Shown: positions 6,971 through 16,729, numbered from the stretch's first letter. The stretch is DNA of 32,287 nucleotides from a bacterium (GCA_021836725.1 JAKBHL010000006.1:85136-117422); one strand, 5' to 3'. The notes: generated by a model from the letters alone, not told the origin. Translations and numbers: made by a program.

Positions 6971-8200
6971 GCGAATAATCACTTTTTCGACCGCATAAAT
7001 GTTTCTGACGGCATAATGGCTTGAAAAGCTGATGTCATTGCCGTTTGCGACATACGGATCGCGCATGATGTAATTACCTCTCCTACCGCTGACTAAGACC
7101 ACGAAATGCGTGCCGCCGTACGCGCGGAGTCCGACGATGACCGGATTGCCGGTTGAAAGCGTCGCGTCGATCGTGGAAGCTATGCGAGTTGCGGAAATGC
7201 CGTCCACATACGTCGTGAAAAGGAGGAGTGCCGGATAATAAGCCGCAAAATTGTTGGGATTTGAATTTATCGTAAGAGGCGTCACATCGCGATACCCATA
7301 GTGCGTCAGGACCATCGCCATGGCGGTCACGAGACATCCATCGCTCGCGAACCGGTATTTCGTACCGTTAATAGGGGTATTGCCCCAGAGCGCGTCGCGC
7401 TGGTTGTAGTAGCATCCCCACGCATCGCAAACGGTTTGATTCGTGAGAAGTTTCGAGCCGCCGGCGGCTGTGACGAAAGTCGAAAAGCTTTCCAGTTCCG
7501 CTTGCGCCGCCGCAAGAAGTCTTTGGTAATTTGATTCGCTGTTTTTTGTCTGCGCAAGCAATTGCTGCTGTGCGATTTTCTTCGCGGTAAGCGATCTGTT
7601 TTGAGCGGTCAATTGCGATTGTAAGGATAAGAGATTCGTTTTCATCACGGTTATTTGGCTGCGATTAGCCGCGAGCGTCGTGCGTACGGCGCGCAAGGCG
7701 CTGATATTGTTTGCGAGCGCTCTATTGAACTGCACGGCGTCATCAACGGTCTGCCACGCATCGCGCAAGGAATTCGAAGAAATGATCATAGCGATGAAAG
7801 AAGACTGATCGTTCTCCGCAACGTTCTGGAGTGCTTTCCCGATCGCGATCTGATCGGCGGCGATGGCCGTTTCCTTGTCGCCCATAGAAAGCGTGAGTTC
7901 CCGTATCCGTAAATTAGCGGAATCGATCTCGTTCTGGGTCATCCTGATTTTAACGGCGAGTTGTTTTTGAGAGAGCGTCATCGAGCTGATAGTCGATTGC
8001 AATGTATTTTTCTTCGTAGCGAGTATATTGATCTGTCTCTGATAGGCGGCGATATCCGCTTCAAGTGATTTCATTTGCTGAGCCTGAGCGTCAATCTGAG
8101 TTTGAAGATTCGTAACCGACTGCGCATGGGCCGCAGATGCGAACGCGACGGCTGAAAATCCAAAAAAAATCAAGAAGCCGGCTCTGCGCGCTCGTCTCAT
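6968..8200 (-). CDS. Secreted coiled-coil protein with C-terminal C39-like cysteine peptidase domain
   Basis: Signal peptide MRRARRAGFLIFFGFSAVAFASAAHAQ, long coiled coil, then YYNQRDALWGN...DGCLVTAMAMVLTHYGY...GGTHFVVLVSGRRGNYIMRDPYV. ORF track start at 8323 lies within gltX; ATG at 8200 overlaps the gltX stop. Confidence 0.85.
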   Translation of the reverse strand: MRRARRAGFLIFFGFSAVAFASAAHAQSVTNLQTQIDAQAQQMKSLEADIAAYQRQINILATKKNTLQSTISSMTLSQKQLAVKIRMTQNEIDSANLRIRELTLSMGDKETAIAADQIAIGKALQNVAENDQSSFIAMIISSNSLRDAWQTVDDAVQFNRALANNISALRAVRTTLAANRSQITVMKTNLLSLQSQLTAQNRSLTAKKIAQQQLLAQTKNSESNYQRLLAAAQAELESFSTFVTAAGGSKLLTNQTVCDAWGCYYNQRDALWGNTPINGTKYRFASDGCLVTAMAMVLTHYGYRDVTPLTINSNPNNFAAYYPALLLFTTYVDGISATRIASTIDATLSTGNPVIVGLRAYGGTHFVVLVSGRRGNYIMRDPYVANGNDISFSSHYAVRNIYAVEKVIIR

Positions 8201-9642
8201 CCTTCGAGTATAGCAATAGCGGCGCGTATGCGCGAAACCGTTTCCGCGGCGCCAAGGAGCGCGACAAGCGTAAACGGATCCGGCGAACGTTCCTGTCCGG
8301 AAAGCGCGTAGCGCAAGGGCCACAAGACGGCGCCTCGGCCTCCCTTCCCTTTTTTCTCCTCGGCATCGGCGAGCGGCATAAGCGTCTCTTTGACCGTTCC
8401 TGTGGAAACATCGCTTGGAAGGGCCTGTACAAGCCCGAGAAGCCCTTCCAGGGCCGATTTCGTCATACCGGGGCGGTCCGCCGGTTCTTTTGCGACGAGT
8501 TTCCCTCGGTTAAGGGCCGGCTTCTCGAAAAGACAAGCGAGTTCCCCCGCGAGCATATCCCGCGCCTCCCGAAATGTCCGCGCACGCTCCTTCAAGAGCG
8601 GGACGGCGGCACGGAGTTTCTCCCTATCGGCGTCGTGGAAATCTCCGCGCGCGATGAACTCCTCATCGGAGAGCGTCCGCATCCAGTGTTGATTGATCGT
8701 GAGGAGTTTTACCTCATCGAAATGCGCGCCCGATACTTGTACGCGGCTGAGATCAAACGCCGCGATCAGTTCGTCTTTTGAGAAGAATTCCTGATCGGTA
8801 CCCGGGTTCCATCCGACAAGCGCAAGAACATTCATCATCGCTTCGGGTACGTACCCTTCGGCACGATAGTCCAGGAGATCTTTTGCCCCGTCGCGTTTGC
8901 TCAATTTCTTTTTCCCATCGGGACCGAGGATGACCGGCATCGTCGCAAACGCAGGCGCCGTCGCACCGAGCGCCTCATAGAGGGAAAGGAATTTCGGCGT
9001 CGAGGAAATGAATTCTTCGCCGCGCATCACGTGCGTCACGCCCATTTCGATATCATCGACGATATGCGCAAGGTTATAGGTGGGGTATCCGTCGCTTTTT
9101 ATGAGAATAAAATCATCGATCGCCTCCTCTCCCGCCGAAAGCCGGCCTCGCACGAGATCATTCCACTCGTACCGCGCGATCCTCGGTGCGCGGAAACGCA
9201 ACGGTTGCCTGCCGTCCCACGGGCTAAGCTTTGCCGGACGATGATCGCGGAAAAGAAACGGCTGTTTCTTCCCAACAGCTTCATTGCGCAACGCCTCGAG
9301 TTCGCTCTCCGAATACGGATCGGGGTAAGCATGGCCTGCGGCGATAAGTTTTTCGGCATAAGCGCGGTAGAGATCGAGCCGTTTGGATTGCAGATAGGGC
9401 GCATGAGGACCGCCGCGGTCGATCCCTTCGTCCCACTCGATGCCGAACCAGGTCAGCGACTCGATGATATGCGGAATTGAATTGGCAACCTCGCGTTCCT
9501 TATCGGTGTCTTCGATGCGTAAAATGAATCGCCCGCCGTGTTTGCGCGCGAAAAGCCATGCGTACAGAGCCGTTCGCACGCCGCCGATGTGCATGAAGCC
9601 GGTGGGCGACGGCGCAAAGCGGGTAACAACTTTACTGTTCAT
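8197..9642 (-). CDS. gltX: Glutamyl-tRNA synthetase
   Basis: TRFAPSPTGFMHIGGVRTALYAWLFAR and KKLSKRDGAKDLLDY; start refined to MNSKVV. Confidence 0.95.
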   Translation of the reverse strand: MNSKVVTRFAPSPTGFMHIGGVRTALYAWLFARKHGGRFILRIEDTDKEREVANSIPHIIESLTWFGIEWDEGIDRGGPHAPYLQSKRLDLYRAYAEKLIAAGHAYPDPYSESELEALRNEAVGKKQPFLFRDHRPAKLSPWDGRQPLRFRAPRIARYEWNDLVRGRLSAGEEAIDDFILIKSDGYPTYNLAHIVDDIEMGVTHVMRGEEFISSTPKFLSLYEALGATAPAFATMPVILGPDGKKKLSKRDGAKDLLDYRAEGYVPEAMMNVLALVGWNPGTDQEFFSKDELIAAFDLSRVQVSGAHFDEVKLLTINQHWMRTLSDEEFIARGDFHDADREKLRAAVPLLKERARTFREARDMLAGELACLFEKPALNRGKLVAKEPADRPGMTKSALEGLLGLVQALPSDVSTGTVKETLMPLADAEEKKGKGGRGAVLWPLRYALSGQERSPDPFTLVALLGAAETVSRIRAAIAILEG

Positions 9643-10771
9643 GGGAAAGCGCGATGGAAAGCACTGCGTTGGCGAGGATGCGCGCCGCATCCGAATCGGT
9701 AAAACCGGCGGCGCCCGCGACCATGCGTTTTGCAAGTTCAGGATCATTGCTGATGCGCCGTACCTCAGAGGCAAGGATATGCGGAGTGAGGTTTTCTTCC
9801 TCGAGTACTATTGCCGCGCCCGTTCGCGCATACGCGTAGGCGTTGCTTCGCTGATCGTGGCTTACGGACTCCGGGATTGGGATGAGGATAGCCGGTTTCT
9901 TCCAAAGCCCGATTTCGGCGATCGTACCCGAGCCCGCGCGCGAGACGATGACATCCGCAATGCCGGCTGCCCTCTGCAACGATATCTCGGAGAGATAATT
10001 GAAAGGATGGTAGCGGCTTGCGTGCGGGTCCTTTGCGAGTACGACGCGCGCGATCGCTTCGACATTTTTAAAATGCGCCTGACCCGTTTGATGGATGACA
10101 TTGGCGAAAGAAACGAGACCCGGTAACGAGGACAGCACGGATTCGTTTATTTTCATCGAACCCTGCGAGCCGCCGAGGATGAGAACGGTCGGCACGTTCG
10201 TCTCGAGAGCGAGGTACTGGCGGGCGCCCTCGCTTTCCACGCGCGTGAGAGCTTTCCGTATCGGTATGCCGGTGCGGGCGATCTTATTCTGCACGCCCGC
10301 AGGGAAATAGGCGGCCGCGCTTTCAAAGGAAATGGCGATGTTCGTCGCGAATTTCGCAGCGAACAGATTGGCGCGGCCTGGTTTCGCATCCGACTCGTGT
10401 ATGACGACCGGTATGCGCAGCCAGCGCGCGGCGATCACCGTGGGCATGCTCCCGTAACCGCCCTTGCTTACGACGACGTCCGGATAGAGGCGGAACAGGA
10501 CCATGAGGGCGGAACCGACGCCGACGCAGGTCTTGAATACGCCCGTGAGATTCTGCACTGAAGCATACCTTCGGATTTTCCCAGCCGGGATCTTGATGTA
10601 GGTGATGCCGTTTTCAAAAAGAGCTTTCTGATCAAGCGGTTCCGGCGCCAGAAAATAGAGTTTCGGCGCCACAAGCCGCCGTTCTCGGACGATGTCGTTG
10701 ATTGCTTCGGTGATGGCGATGATCGGATAGAAATGCCCGCCCGTTCCCCCGCCGGTAAACGCTATGGTCAT
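9632..10771 (-). CDS. murG: UDP-GlcNAc:undecaprenyl-PP-MurNAc-pentapeptide GlcNAc transferase
   Basis: MTIAFTGGGTGGHFYPIIAI, GGSQGSMKINE, SRAGSGTIAEIGLWKKPAILIPIPES. Confidence 0.95.
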   Translation of the reverse strand: MTIAFTGGGTGGHFYPIIAITEAINDIVRERRLVAPKLYFLAPEPLDQKALFENGITYIKIPAGKIRRYASVQNLTGVFKTCVGVGSALMVLFRLYPDVVVSKGGYGSMPTVIAARWLRIPVVIHESDAKPGRANLFAAKFATNIAISFESAAAYFPAGVQNKIARTGIPIRKALTRVESEGARQYLALETNVPTVLILGGSQGSMKINESVLSSLPGLVSFANVIHQTGQAHFKNVEAIARVVLAKDPHASRYHPFNYLSEISLQRAAGIADVIVSRAGSGTIAEIGLWKKPAILIPIPESVSHDQRSNAYAYARTGAAIVLEEENLTPHILASEVRRISNDPELAKRMVAGAAGFTDSDAARILANAVLSIALSHEQ

Positions 10772-10777
10772 GAGCGG

Positions 10778-10786
10778 ATTATATCA
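10778..10786 (-). promoter_or_regulatory. Extended -10 of murG (leaderless)
   Basis: TGA-TATAAT-CCGCTC-ATG. Confidence 0.65.
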
Positions 10787-10790
10787 GTTT

Positions 10791-11888
10791 TCATGCCGTA
10801 CGCCTGGCACCGACGTTTAAGATGAAGCCGCTCATGATAAAGATGGCCACGAGCGCGGTTCCGCCATGGGAAACGAACGGTAGCGGCAGACCGGTGAGCG
10901 GAATGATGCCGAGCATCGCGCAGATGTTTATAAAAGCTTGCAGGATGATGAGGAAGGAAAATCCGAGAGCGATGAGCCCTCCGAAAAGATCGGGCGAGTT
11001 CCCCGCTATCACGATGCCGCGCGCCGCAAGGGCGACGAAGAGCGAAAGCAGGATTAGCGTTCCGATAAATCCGGTTTCTTCGGCGAAAACGGCAAAGACG
11101 GAATCGCCGTCGGGCTCCGGAAGATAGTTGAATTTTTCCACGCTTTGCCCGAATCCCCGGCCAAGCAGGCCGCCGGAACCGATAGCGATTAGCGATTGCT
11201 GGATCTGATACCCGCTGCTCAGGGAATGGGCCGAAGGGTCAATGAATGTCTTTATGCGCTCCAGCACGTACGGACGCGCCAAAACGACGACCCCGAGACC
11301 GAGTATGATACAGGCCGCAAGTATGCCGAAATCGCGCCACGGGGCTCCCGCGGCAAAATACATCACCGCGCCCGTAGCGAGCAGGAGCAGCGTCGTCGAC
11401 GTATTCGGCTGAGCAAGCAGGAGGATAGTCGGTATGGCGAGAATCGCCGTGAAAGGAAGCAGCCCTTTTTTCGGATTCTCGAGCTCACGCGCGCGCGGCG
11501 CGAGCCACCATGCGAGCATGAACACGAGGCCGATTTTCAGGAATTCGGCCGGCTGCACGGTCGTAAAGCGAAGATTGATCCAGCGCGTCGCGCCGCCCGC
11601 GTGGAACCCGATTCCCGGCACGAAAACGAGTGCGGTGAAGAAAACTGTCGCTCCGTATAAGTATGGCGTGAAGCGCTTTATCTGACCGAGCGGAACGATG
11701 CGCGCCGCTAAAAATGCTATGAATCCGAGGCCGAGGCCGAGGCCCGCCTGTAGCAGGATGTCATGAGAAACCGAGCCGGTATTGCGCGCGAGAAGGCCGA
11801 GGGTAGCCGAAGAAAAGATCGCGAAACCGGCGAGCGCGAGCGCGAGCATGACGGTGAAGAAAATACGGTCGCCGGAAACGAATTTCAT
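10791..11888 (-). CDS. ftsW: FtsW/RodA/SpoVE family glycosyltransferase
   Basis: Polytopic; GIGFHAGGATRWINL, QPAEFLKIGLV, NICAMLGIIPLTGLPLPFVSHGGTALV. Confidence 0.93.
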   Translation of the reverse strand: MKFVSGDRIFFTVMLALALAGFAIFSSATLGLLARNTGSVSHDILLQAGLGLGLGFIAFLAARIVPLGQIKRFTPYLYGATVFFTALVFVPGIGFHAGGATRWINLRFTTVQPAEFLKIGLVFMLAWWLAPRARELENPKKGLLPFTAILAIPTILLLAQPNTSTTLLLLATGAVMYFAAGAPWRDFGILAACIILGLGVVVLARPYVLERIKTFIDPSAHSLSSGYQIQQSLIAIGSGGLLGRGFGQSVEKFNYLPEPDGDSVFAVFAEETGFIGTLILLSLFVALAARGIVIAGNSPDLFGGLIALGFSFLIILQAFINICAMLGIIPLTGLPLPFVSHGGTALVAIFIMSGFILNVGARRTA

Positions 11889-12952
11889 GGCATACGCGCG
11901 AGAAGAGCGATGGAAAGACCGAGTACGCCCGCGATGATGGTGATGATCCAGTAGCGCATGGTGACTTTTGCGGCCGGCCAGCCGAGCGCTTCGAAGTGGT
12001 GATGGACAGGCGCCACGCGGAACAATTTCTTATGAAAAACTTTTTTCCAAAAGACCTGCAACAGCGTTGTGAGGACCGTCGCGGTCAACGGGAACGCGAC
12101 AAGCGGGAGCACGAACACGCCGACGCCGCCGCCGAGCGTGTCAGAAGCGAATGCCGTCATCGAGAGCGCAAGGGTGAGCGCCATGCTGCCGGTTTCCGAC
12201 ATGTAGAAACGCGCCGGCGGAACATTAAACCAGAGAAAAGCGAGCGTCGCTCCGGCGACCGAGGCGGCGAACGCCGCAAGCGATGTCTGTCCTTCGCCAA
12301 ATGCGATACCCGCATACGCCATGAACATGATCGCGAAAACGCCGCCTGCAAGCCCGTCAAGCCCGTCGATGGTGCCGCCCGCATAGATCGCGAGTGTCAC
12401 GAGCGCGAAAAACGGTACGACGAGCCACCCGAGCGTAAACGGCGCGGAAAAAGGAATGCCGATCGCGGTCACTCCGAGCTTCGCATAGAACCACCAACCG
12501 GCGGCGAGGCCTATGCTGCCGACTATCGAAATCCTTCGGGCGAGCGAGAGGCCGCCCTTCCCTTCTGTTATTTCAAGAAAATCATCGACGAGTCCCGCAA
12601 AGGCTCCCGCGGCGAGCGCAAAGAGAGGAAGCCACGTCTCTCGGCGATTCACGAAATCAAGTGCGGACCAGAATGTATCGAGCGAATGCGCGAGGATCCA
12701 GAAAAACAACGCCGTCATCAGCACCGAAGCCCAGATGAGGATACCGCCCATGCGCGGCGTCGAGACTTCCCGCTCTTTGTGGAGCTCGTCGAAGATAGGC
12801 GTACCGCCGCCGCCGATGCCGTTTCCTTTGCCCGCGCTTTTTTTCCATGCTTTCGCGCGATAGAGGATTCCCGCAAGGAGGGGCGCGAAAGCGATGCCAA
12901 GAGCAAAAGAAGTCGCTGAGGGAATAAGGACTCGTGCGGCGGTGCTTATCAT
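11885..12952 (-). CDS. mraY: Phospho-N-acetylmuramoyl-pentapeptide-transferase
   Basis: TPRMGGILIW, GLVDDFLEI, AGGTIDGLDGLAGGVF, HHHFEALGW. Confidence 0.95.
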   Translation of the reverse strand: MISTAARVLIPSATSFALGIAFAPLLAGILYRAKAWKKSAGKGNGIGGGGTPIFDELHKEREVSTPRMGGILIWASVLMTALFFWILAHSLDTFWSALDFVNRRETWLPLFALAAGAFAGLVDDFLEITEGKGGLSLARRISIVGSIGLAAGWWFYAKLGVTAIGIPFSAPFTLGWLVVPFFALVTLAIYAGGTIDGLDGLAGGVFAIMFMAYAGIAFGEGQTSLAAFAASVAGATLAFLWFNVPPARFYMSETGSMALTLALSMTAFASDTLGGGVGVFVLPLVAFPLTATVLTTLLQVFWKKVFHKKLFRVAPVHHHFEALGWPAAKVTMRYWIITIIAGVLGLSIALLARMP

Positions 12953-13902
12953 AGGGAGGCGACGCCCGCGAAATGCGCAAGCGTCGCGTCCACGAGCGCG
13001 ACGCCGTCGGTAAAGCGGGATTTCAAAGTGGATCCGAGGACGATAACGGCGATCGGATGCCCGATACCGACATCAAAAACGAGCGCGAGGTTCCCGCCCG
13101 CAAGATCGGTATAACCGGTCTTCGAAAGCAGGAGATGAGGGATGATCGAGACCATCGGGTCGGTATTCCTTACCGAGAAGAACGTCCCCCCCTCCGAGAC
13201 CGCTTGCGCGGAACTATGAGTCGTCGCCGACGTTATCGTCGGTGATTTCGCGACGAGCGCGCCGGCCAGGCGGGCGAGATCGTATGCGGAACCGTATCCT
13301 CCGGAAATCGCGGTGCTCACGTCGAGGCCGTTGCCGTTCACGGCATACGTTTGCGCTAGATTGAGCGCCGCAGCCGCTCCCGCAAGCATGGAGCTCTCCG
13401 AATCGTTCTCGCGCGCGGCCGTCGCGAGCGCTATGGCAGCCGCGCCGTCGTTGAGCGAAGCGGTAAGCGTGAGGCGCGCGAGATCCGAGAGCGTAAATAC
13501 CTGGCCCGCGGAAAATGCATGAGGCTCGGAAAGATGCGTAACGGAGGCAGGAATGGTGATCGGCGTATTCGGCGAGAGCTCGCTCAGCGCCGCATACATG
13601 GTCAGGAGTTTCGTAAGCGATGCGAGCGGGAGCTGCGCATCGGCGTTTTTCGCATAGAGTATTTTCTTGCGCGCGAGATCGTACACGATCGCCGCTTTTG
13701 CTTCGAGGTGAACATGCGCGAATGCGCTCGACGGCGTCGAGGTCGCGACGACAATCGCTGCCGACGATGGCGGAGCGCTCTGCTGCCGCAAAGGTACAAA
13801 AAGAAAGAGCGCCAAAAGACCCGATGCGAAAAGCAGCGTAACGCCCGTCTCCCGCAGGGCGCGCGTACGGCGGGCTAGCATCTCGAGATCATGAGTATTC
13901 AT
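12949..13902 (-). CDS. S11 D-alanyl-D-alanine carboxypeptidase-like (PBP5/DacA-like)
   Basis: N-terminal TM, SxxK (ASLTKLLT), SLNDGAAAIA (SxN), KTGYTDLAGGNLAL (KTG). Confidence 0.88.
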   Translation of the reverse strand: MNTHDLEMLARRTRALRETGVTLLFASGLLALFLFVPLRQQSAPPSSAAIVVATSTPSSAFAHVHLEAKAAIVYDLARKKILYAKNADAQLPLASLTKLLTMYAALSELSPNTPITIPASVTHLSEPHAFSAGQVFTLSDLARLTLTASLNDGAAAIALATAARENDSESSMLAGAAAALNLAQTYAVNGNGLDVSTAISGGYGSAYDLARLAGALVAKSPTITSATTHSSAQAVSEGGTFFSVRNTDPMVSIIPHLLLSKTGYTDLAGGNLALVFDVGIGHPIAVIVLGSTLKSRFTDGVALVDATLAHFAGVASL

Positions 13903-13913
13903 ATTTATTCAAA

Positions 13914-14483
13914 TCAGACGGCATGCGCTGAAGGATCTGCTGCCGGTGCTTTTTCGGCCTCTTCCAGGATTGCTTTCGCTCCCCGGGCGAGTTCCGCGTG
14001 ACGCGGAAGATCGGCCGCACGGGCAATGCCAAGGTAGGCAAGAGCTTCGGTAGTGAGGCCGTAGCGCACGCGTCGTTTGTCGTGCTCGTCTTCTCGCCCC
14101 TCTATGAGCCCGCGCATAAGCAGCGTGCGCAGCGAGGCCGACGAGTTGACGCCGCGGACCCAATCGATCTCGCCGCGCGTTGCGCCATCGTCGTAGGCGA
14201 TGATGGCGAGCGTTTCGAGGCTCGCTTTGCCAAGATCGCGCGCGAGCTCGCTCTCGCGGAGCTTTTTTACGAGAGCGGCCGCCTCGGGGGCGGTCCGCAA
14301 TTCCGCTTCGATCGCGGTCTTAACGAGCGTTAGACCGCTCCCCTTGAGAGAATCGGCAAGCGCCGTCAGGGTAACCATAAGCTCCTTCTCTTGCAAACCG
14401 AGAAGCGCAGCGAGACGCTTTTTTTCCAGAGGAGCGCCGGAGGCAAAAAGGAGCGCAAAAGCGGCGGCGGGAGGGGTAAGCAT
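13914..14483 (-). CDS. scpB: Segregation and condensation protein B
   Basis: ETLAIIAYDDGATRGEIDWVRGVNSSASLRTLLMRGLIEG. Confidence 0.9.
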   Translation of the reverse strand: MLTPPAAAFALLFASGAPLEKKRLAALLGLQEKELMVTLTALADSLKGSGLTLVKTAIEAELRTAPEAAALVKKLRESELARDLGKASLETLAIIAYDDGATRGEIDWVRGVNSSASLRTLLMRGLIEGREDEHDKRRVRYGLTTEALAYLGIARAADLPRHAELARGAKAILEEAEKAPAADPSAHAV

Positions 14484-14489
14484 CCGTCT

Positions 14490-14495
14490 ATCATA
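14490..14495 (-). promoter_or_regulatory. -10-like box of scpB (leaderless, no TGn)
   Basis: TATGAT-AGACGG-ATG. Confidence 0.45.
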
Positions 14496-14536
14496 ACGCA
14501 GGTAGCAAAAACAAGGAAGATTCTTTTCCGACAGGT

Positions 14537-15283
14537 TCAGGCTCCGTAGCGCGGGGTCGCGCTCACGGCGGTGTGATTGATACGGATATCCCCGTACAGG
14601 TCATGCTGTTCGGCTGCAACGGCCCCTCGCTTCACGAGCTCAAGGAGCGCGAGGAAAGAGACGATGATCTCCACTTTCTCCTTTACGTTTTTGGAAAATT
14701 CATTGAAAGAAAGCGTCATCGCGCGCTCCGCACGCTTCGCGAGCCGGTCCATCATCTCTTCGATGGTCACGAGCGGCTTCACGCGCGCCTCCGGCAGCTC
14801 TTCGACCGCCTCGCGCGCCGCGAGGACCCGCGCGAGCGCTGCCTCAAGCGCTCCTTTCGAGAGATCGCGCGCAGGCGCAAACGAGGGTTCCGGAAGGCGT
14901 TCTCCCGCCGAGAGCAGTACCGTTTTCCCAAAAATGCGCGCAAGCTCGCGCGCGGCGTCGCGTACTTTCTCATAGGCTTCAAGCCGGCGTTTCAAGTCGT
15001 CGACATCCGCGCTTTCCTCCTGGGTCAGGGTGAGGTCGGGGATGAGCGATTTTGACTTGATGAGGAGCAGGGTTGCGGCAATCTGGATGAAATTCGCGGT
15101 CTCTTCGACCGGAAACGTCGTTTGCGCGCGCAAGTGTGTTATGAAGTCCTCGGTGATGTGCGCGAGCGCGAGGTCGTTCACTAAAAGCTTGCGCGCTTCA
15201 ATGAGCTCGAGCACGAGCTCGAACGGCCCCTGATAGGCTTCCGTTTCTATGATGAAGTTAGTCTTTGGGAGCGTCGAGTCCAT
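14537..15283 (-). CDS. scpA: Segregation and condensation protein A
   Basis: YQGPFELVLELIEARKLLVNDLALAHITEDF and FLALLELVKRGAVAAEQ; start refined from 15337 to 15283, overlapping the aspS end. Confidence 0.9.
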   Translation of the reverse strand: MDSTLPKTNFIIETEAYQGPFELVLELIEARKLLVNDLALAHITEDFITHLRAQTTFPVEETANFIQIAATLLLIKSKSLIPDLTLTQEESADVDDLKRRLEAYEKVRDAARELARIFGKTVLLSAGERLPEPSFAPARDLSKGALEAALARVLAAREAVEELPEARVKPLVTIEEMMDRLAKRAERAMTLSFNEFSKNVKEKVEIIVSFLALLELVKRGAVAAEQHDLYGDIRINHTAVSATPRYGA

Positions 15284-16661
15284 TGATGGAAAGATGGAGT
15301 TCTTCAAGCTGTTTCTCTTCAAGCGGTTTCGGCGCATTCATGACGGCCGTTTTGCCGCCGCGCGTCATCGGGAATGCCTGCACCTCGCGGAGCATCGTTT
15401 CGCCCGTGAGATTCATGACGTTGCGCTCGATGCCAAGAGCGATGCCGCCGTGCGGAGGCGTGCCGTAACGAAAAGCTCGCAACATGTGCCCGATGCGCTC
15501 GGTAAGCTCTTCCTGCGTGAAGCCCATGACCTTGTATACCGCCTCAAGGATTTCCGGCTTATGGGCGCGGATAGAACCGCCTCCTGACTCGAAGCCGTTG
15601 CAAATGAGATCGTATTGCGTAGTAAGGATCTCGCCGATATGCTCCCCTTTTGTGAGCCAATCGAGATGCTCGGGAATGGGCATCGAAAAGGGGTTGTGCG
15701 TAAAGGTCCATGTTCCCTCTTTCGTCTTCTCAAAAAACGGGAAATTCACGACCCACGCATAGGCAAGAATTCCTTTTTCTTTTTCTTCTTCGGTGCGCAA
15801 GTCGAACTTGTCAGCACCATATTTCTCCAATGCATCCTTGTATGAGATGCGCGGGAACGGCTTTTCCTTGACGGAGTAACCCATCGCCTCGACGACAGTT
15901 ATCACCATGTGCTCGATCGTCGCCATCACGTCCTCCATGGTTACAAATGACATTTCTACATCGAGCTGGGTATGCTCAAATCCGCGATCGGCACGGAGAT
16001 CCTCATCGCGTATGCAGCGGGCGATCTGGAAATAGCGCTCAAAACCGGCGGTCATAAGGAGCTGCTTGTATTGTTGGGGCGATTGCGGAAGCGCATAAAA
16101 CTTTCCCGGCTGGAGGCGCGAGGGAACGACGAAATCGCGCGAACCCTCGGGAGTCGATTCGGTGAGAAGCGGGGTCTCGATTTCCGTAAAATCCTTCGAG
16201 AAGAGATATTCGCGGCACCTACGGATGAATTCGCTTCGCACGCGCATATTTTTCTGCATCCGTTTCGAACGGAGATCGAGGTACCGGTATTGCGCGCGGA
16301 CAGTTTCATCGATGCCGCTCGTGTCTTCCGAAATATCAAACGGCATCGGTTCCGACGCATTGAGGATCTCCAGTGCGGTCACTTCGAGCTCGATGCCGCC
16401 GTTTTGTCTGTCGGCCTGCACATTCTTCTCTGGACGTTTATTCACGATGCCTTCGACACGGACGACGTATTCGTTTCGGATATCTTTCGCCGCTTCGGTC
16501 GCGGAGCTCCCCGGGAGCACGACGCCCTGCACGCGGCCGCTGCGGTCGCGGAAATCAAAAAAGACCATCTTTCCCTGGTCGCGGCGGACATCCACCCAGC
16601 CTGAAATCGAGACCGGTTTCCCGGTATGGTTTCCCAGATCTCCGATGAGCGTCCGCTCCAT
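15258..16661 (-). CDS. aspS: Aspartyl-tRNA synthetase, bacterial type lacking the GAD insertion
   Basis: MERTLIGDLGNHTGKPVSISGWVDVRRDQGKMVFFDFRDRSG, QSPQQYKQLLMTAGFERYFQIARCIRDEDLRADR, FRYGTPPHGGIALGIER. Confidence 0.93.
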   Translation of the reverse strand: MERTLIGDLGNHTGKPVSISGWVDVRRDQGKMVFFDFRDRSGRVQGVVLPGSSATEAAKDIRNEYVVRVEGIVNKRPEKNVQADRQNGGIELEVTALEILNASEPMPFDISEDTSGIDETVRAQYRYLDLRSKRMQKNMRVRSEFIRRCREYLFSKDFTEIETPLLTESTPEGSRDFVVPSRLQPGKFYALPQSPQQYKQLLMTAGFERYFQIARCIRDEDLRADRGFEHTQLDVEMSFVTMEDVMATIEHMVITVVEAMGYSVKEKPFPRISYKDALEKYGADKFDLRTEEEKEKGILAYAWVVNFPFFEKTKEGTWTFTHNPFSMPIPEHLDWLTKGEHIGEILTTQYDLICNGFESGGGSIRAHKPEILEAVYKVMGFTQEELTERIGHMLRAFRYGTPPHGGIALGIERNVMNLTGETMLREVQAFPMTRGGKTAVMNAPKPLEEKQLEELHLSINGLDAPKD

Positions 16662-16668
16662 ACGCCTC

Positions 16669-16677
16669 ACGATAGCA
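16669..16677 (-). promoter_or_regulatory. Extended -10 of aspS (leaderless)
   Basis: TGC-TATCGT-GAGGCGT-ATG. Confidence 0.55.
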
Positions 16678-16712
16678 TAAAAATGACCGGAATCCCGCAC
16701 CGGGTTCCGGTC
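16678..16712 (-). terminator. Intrinsic terminator of trpS
   Basis: GACCGGAACCC-GGTGC-GGGATTCCGGTC stem (8-bp perfect outer stem) followed on the minus strand by ATTTTTA. Confidence 0.6.
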
Positions 16713-16729
16713 GGCGCCCGTGAATGGGA

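Noticed and set aside
11996-12919. 307-aa plus-strand ORF
   Set aside because: Antisense to mraY; Arg/Glu-rich composition typical of shadow ORFs in GC-rich coding DNA.
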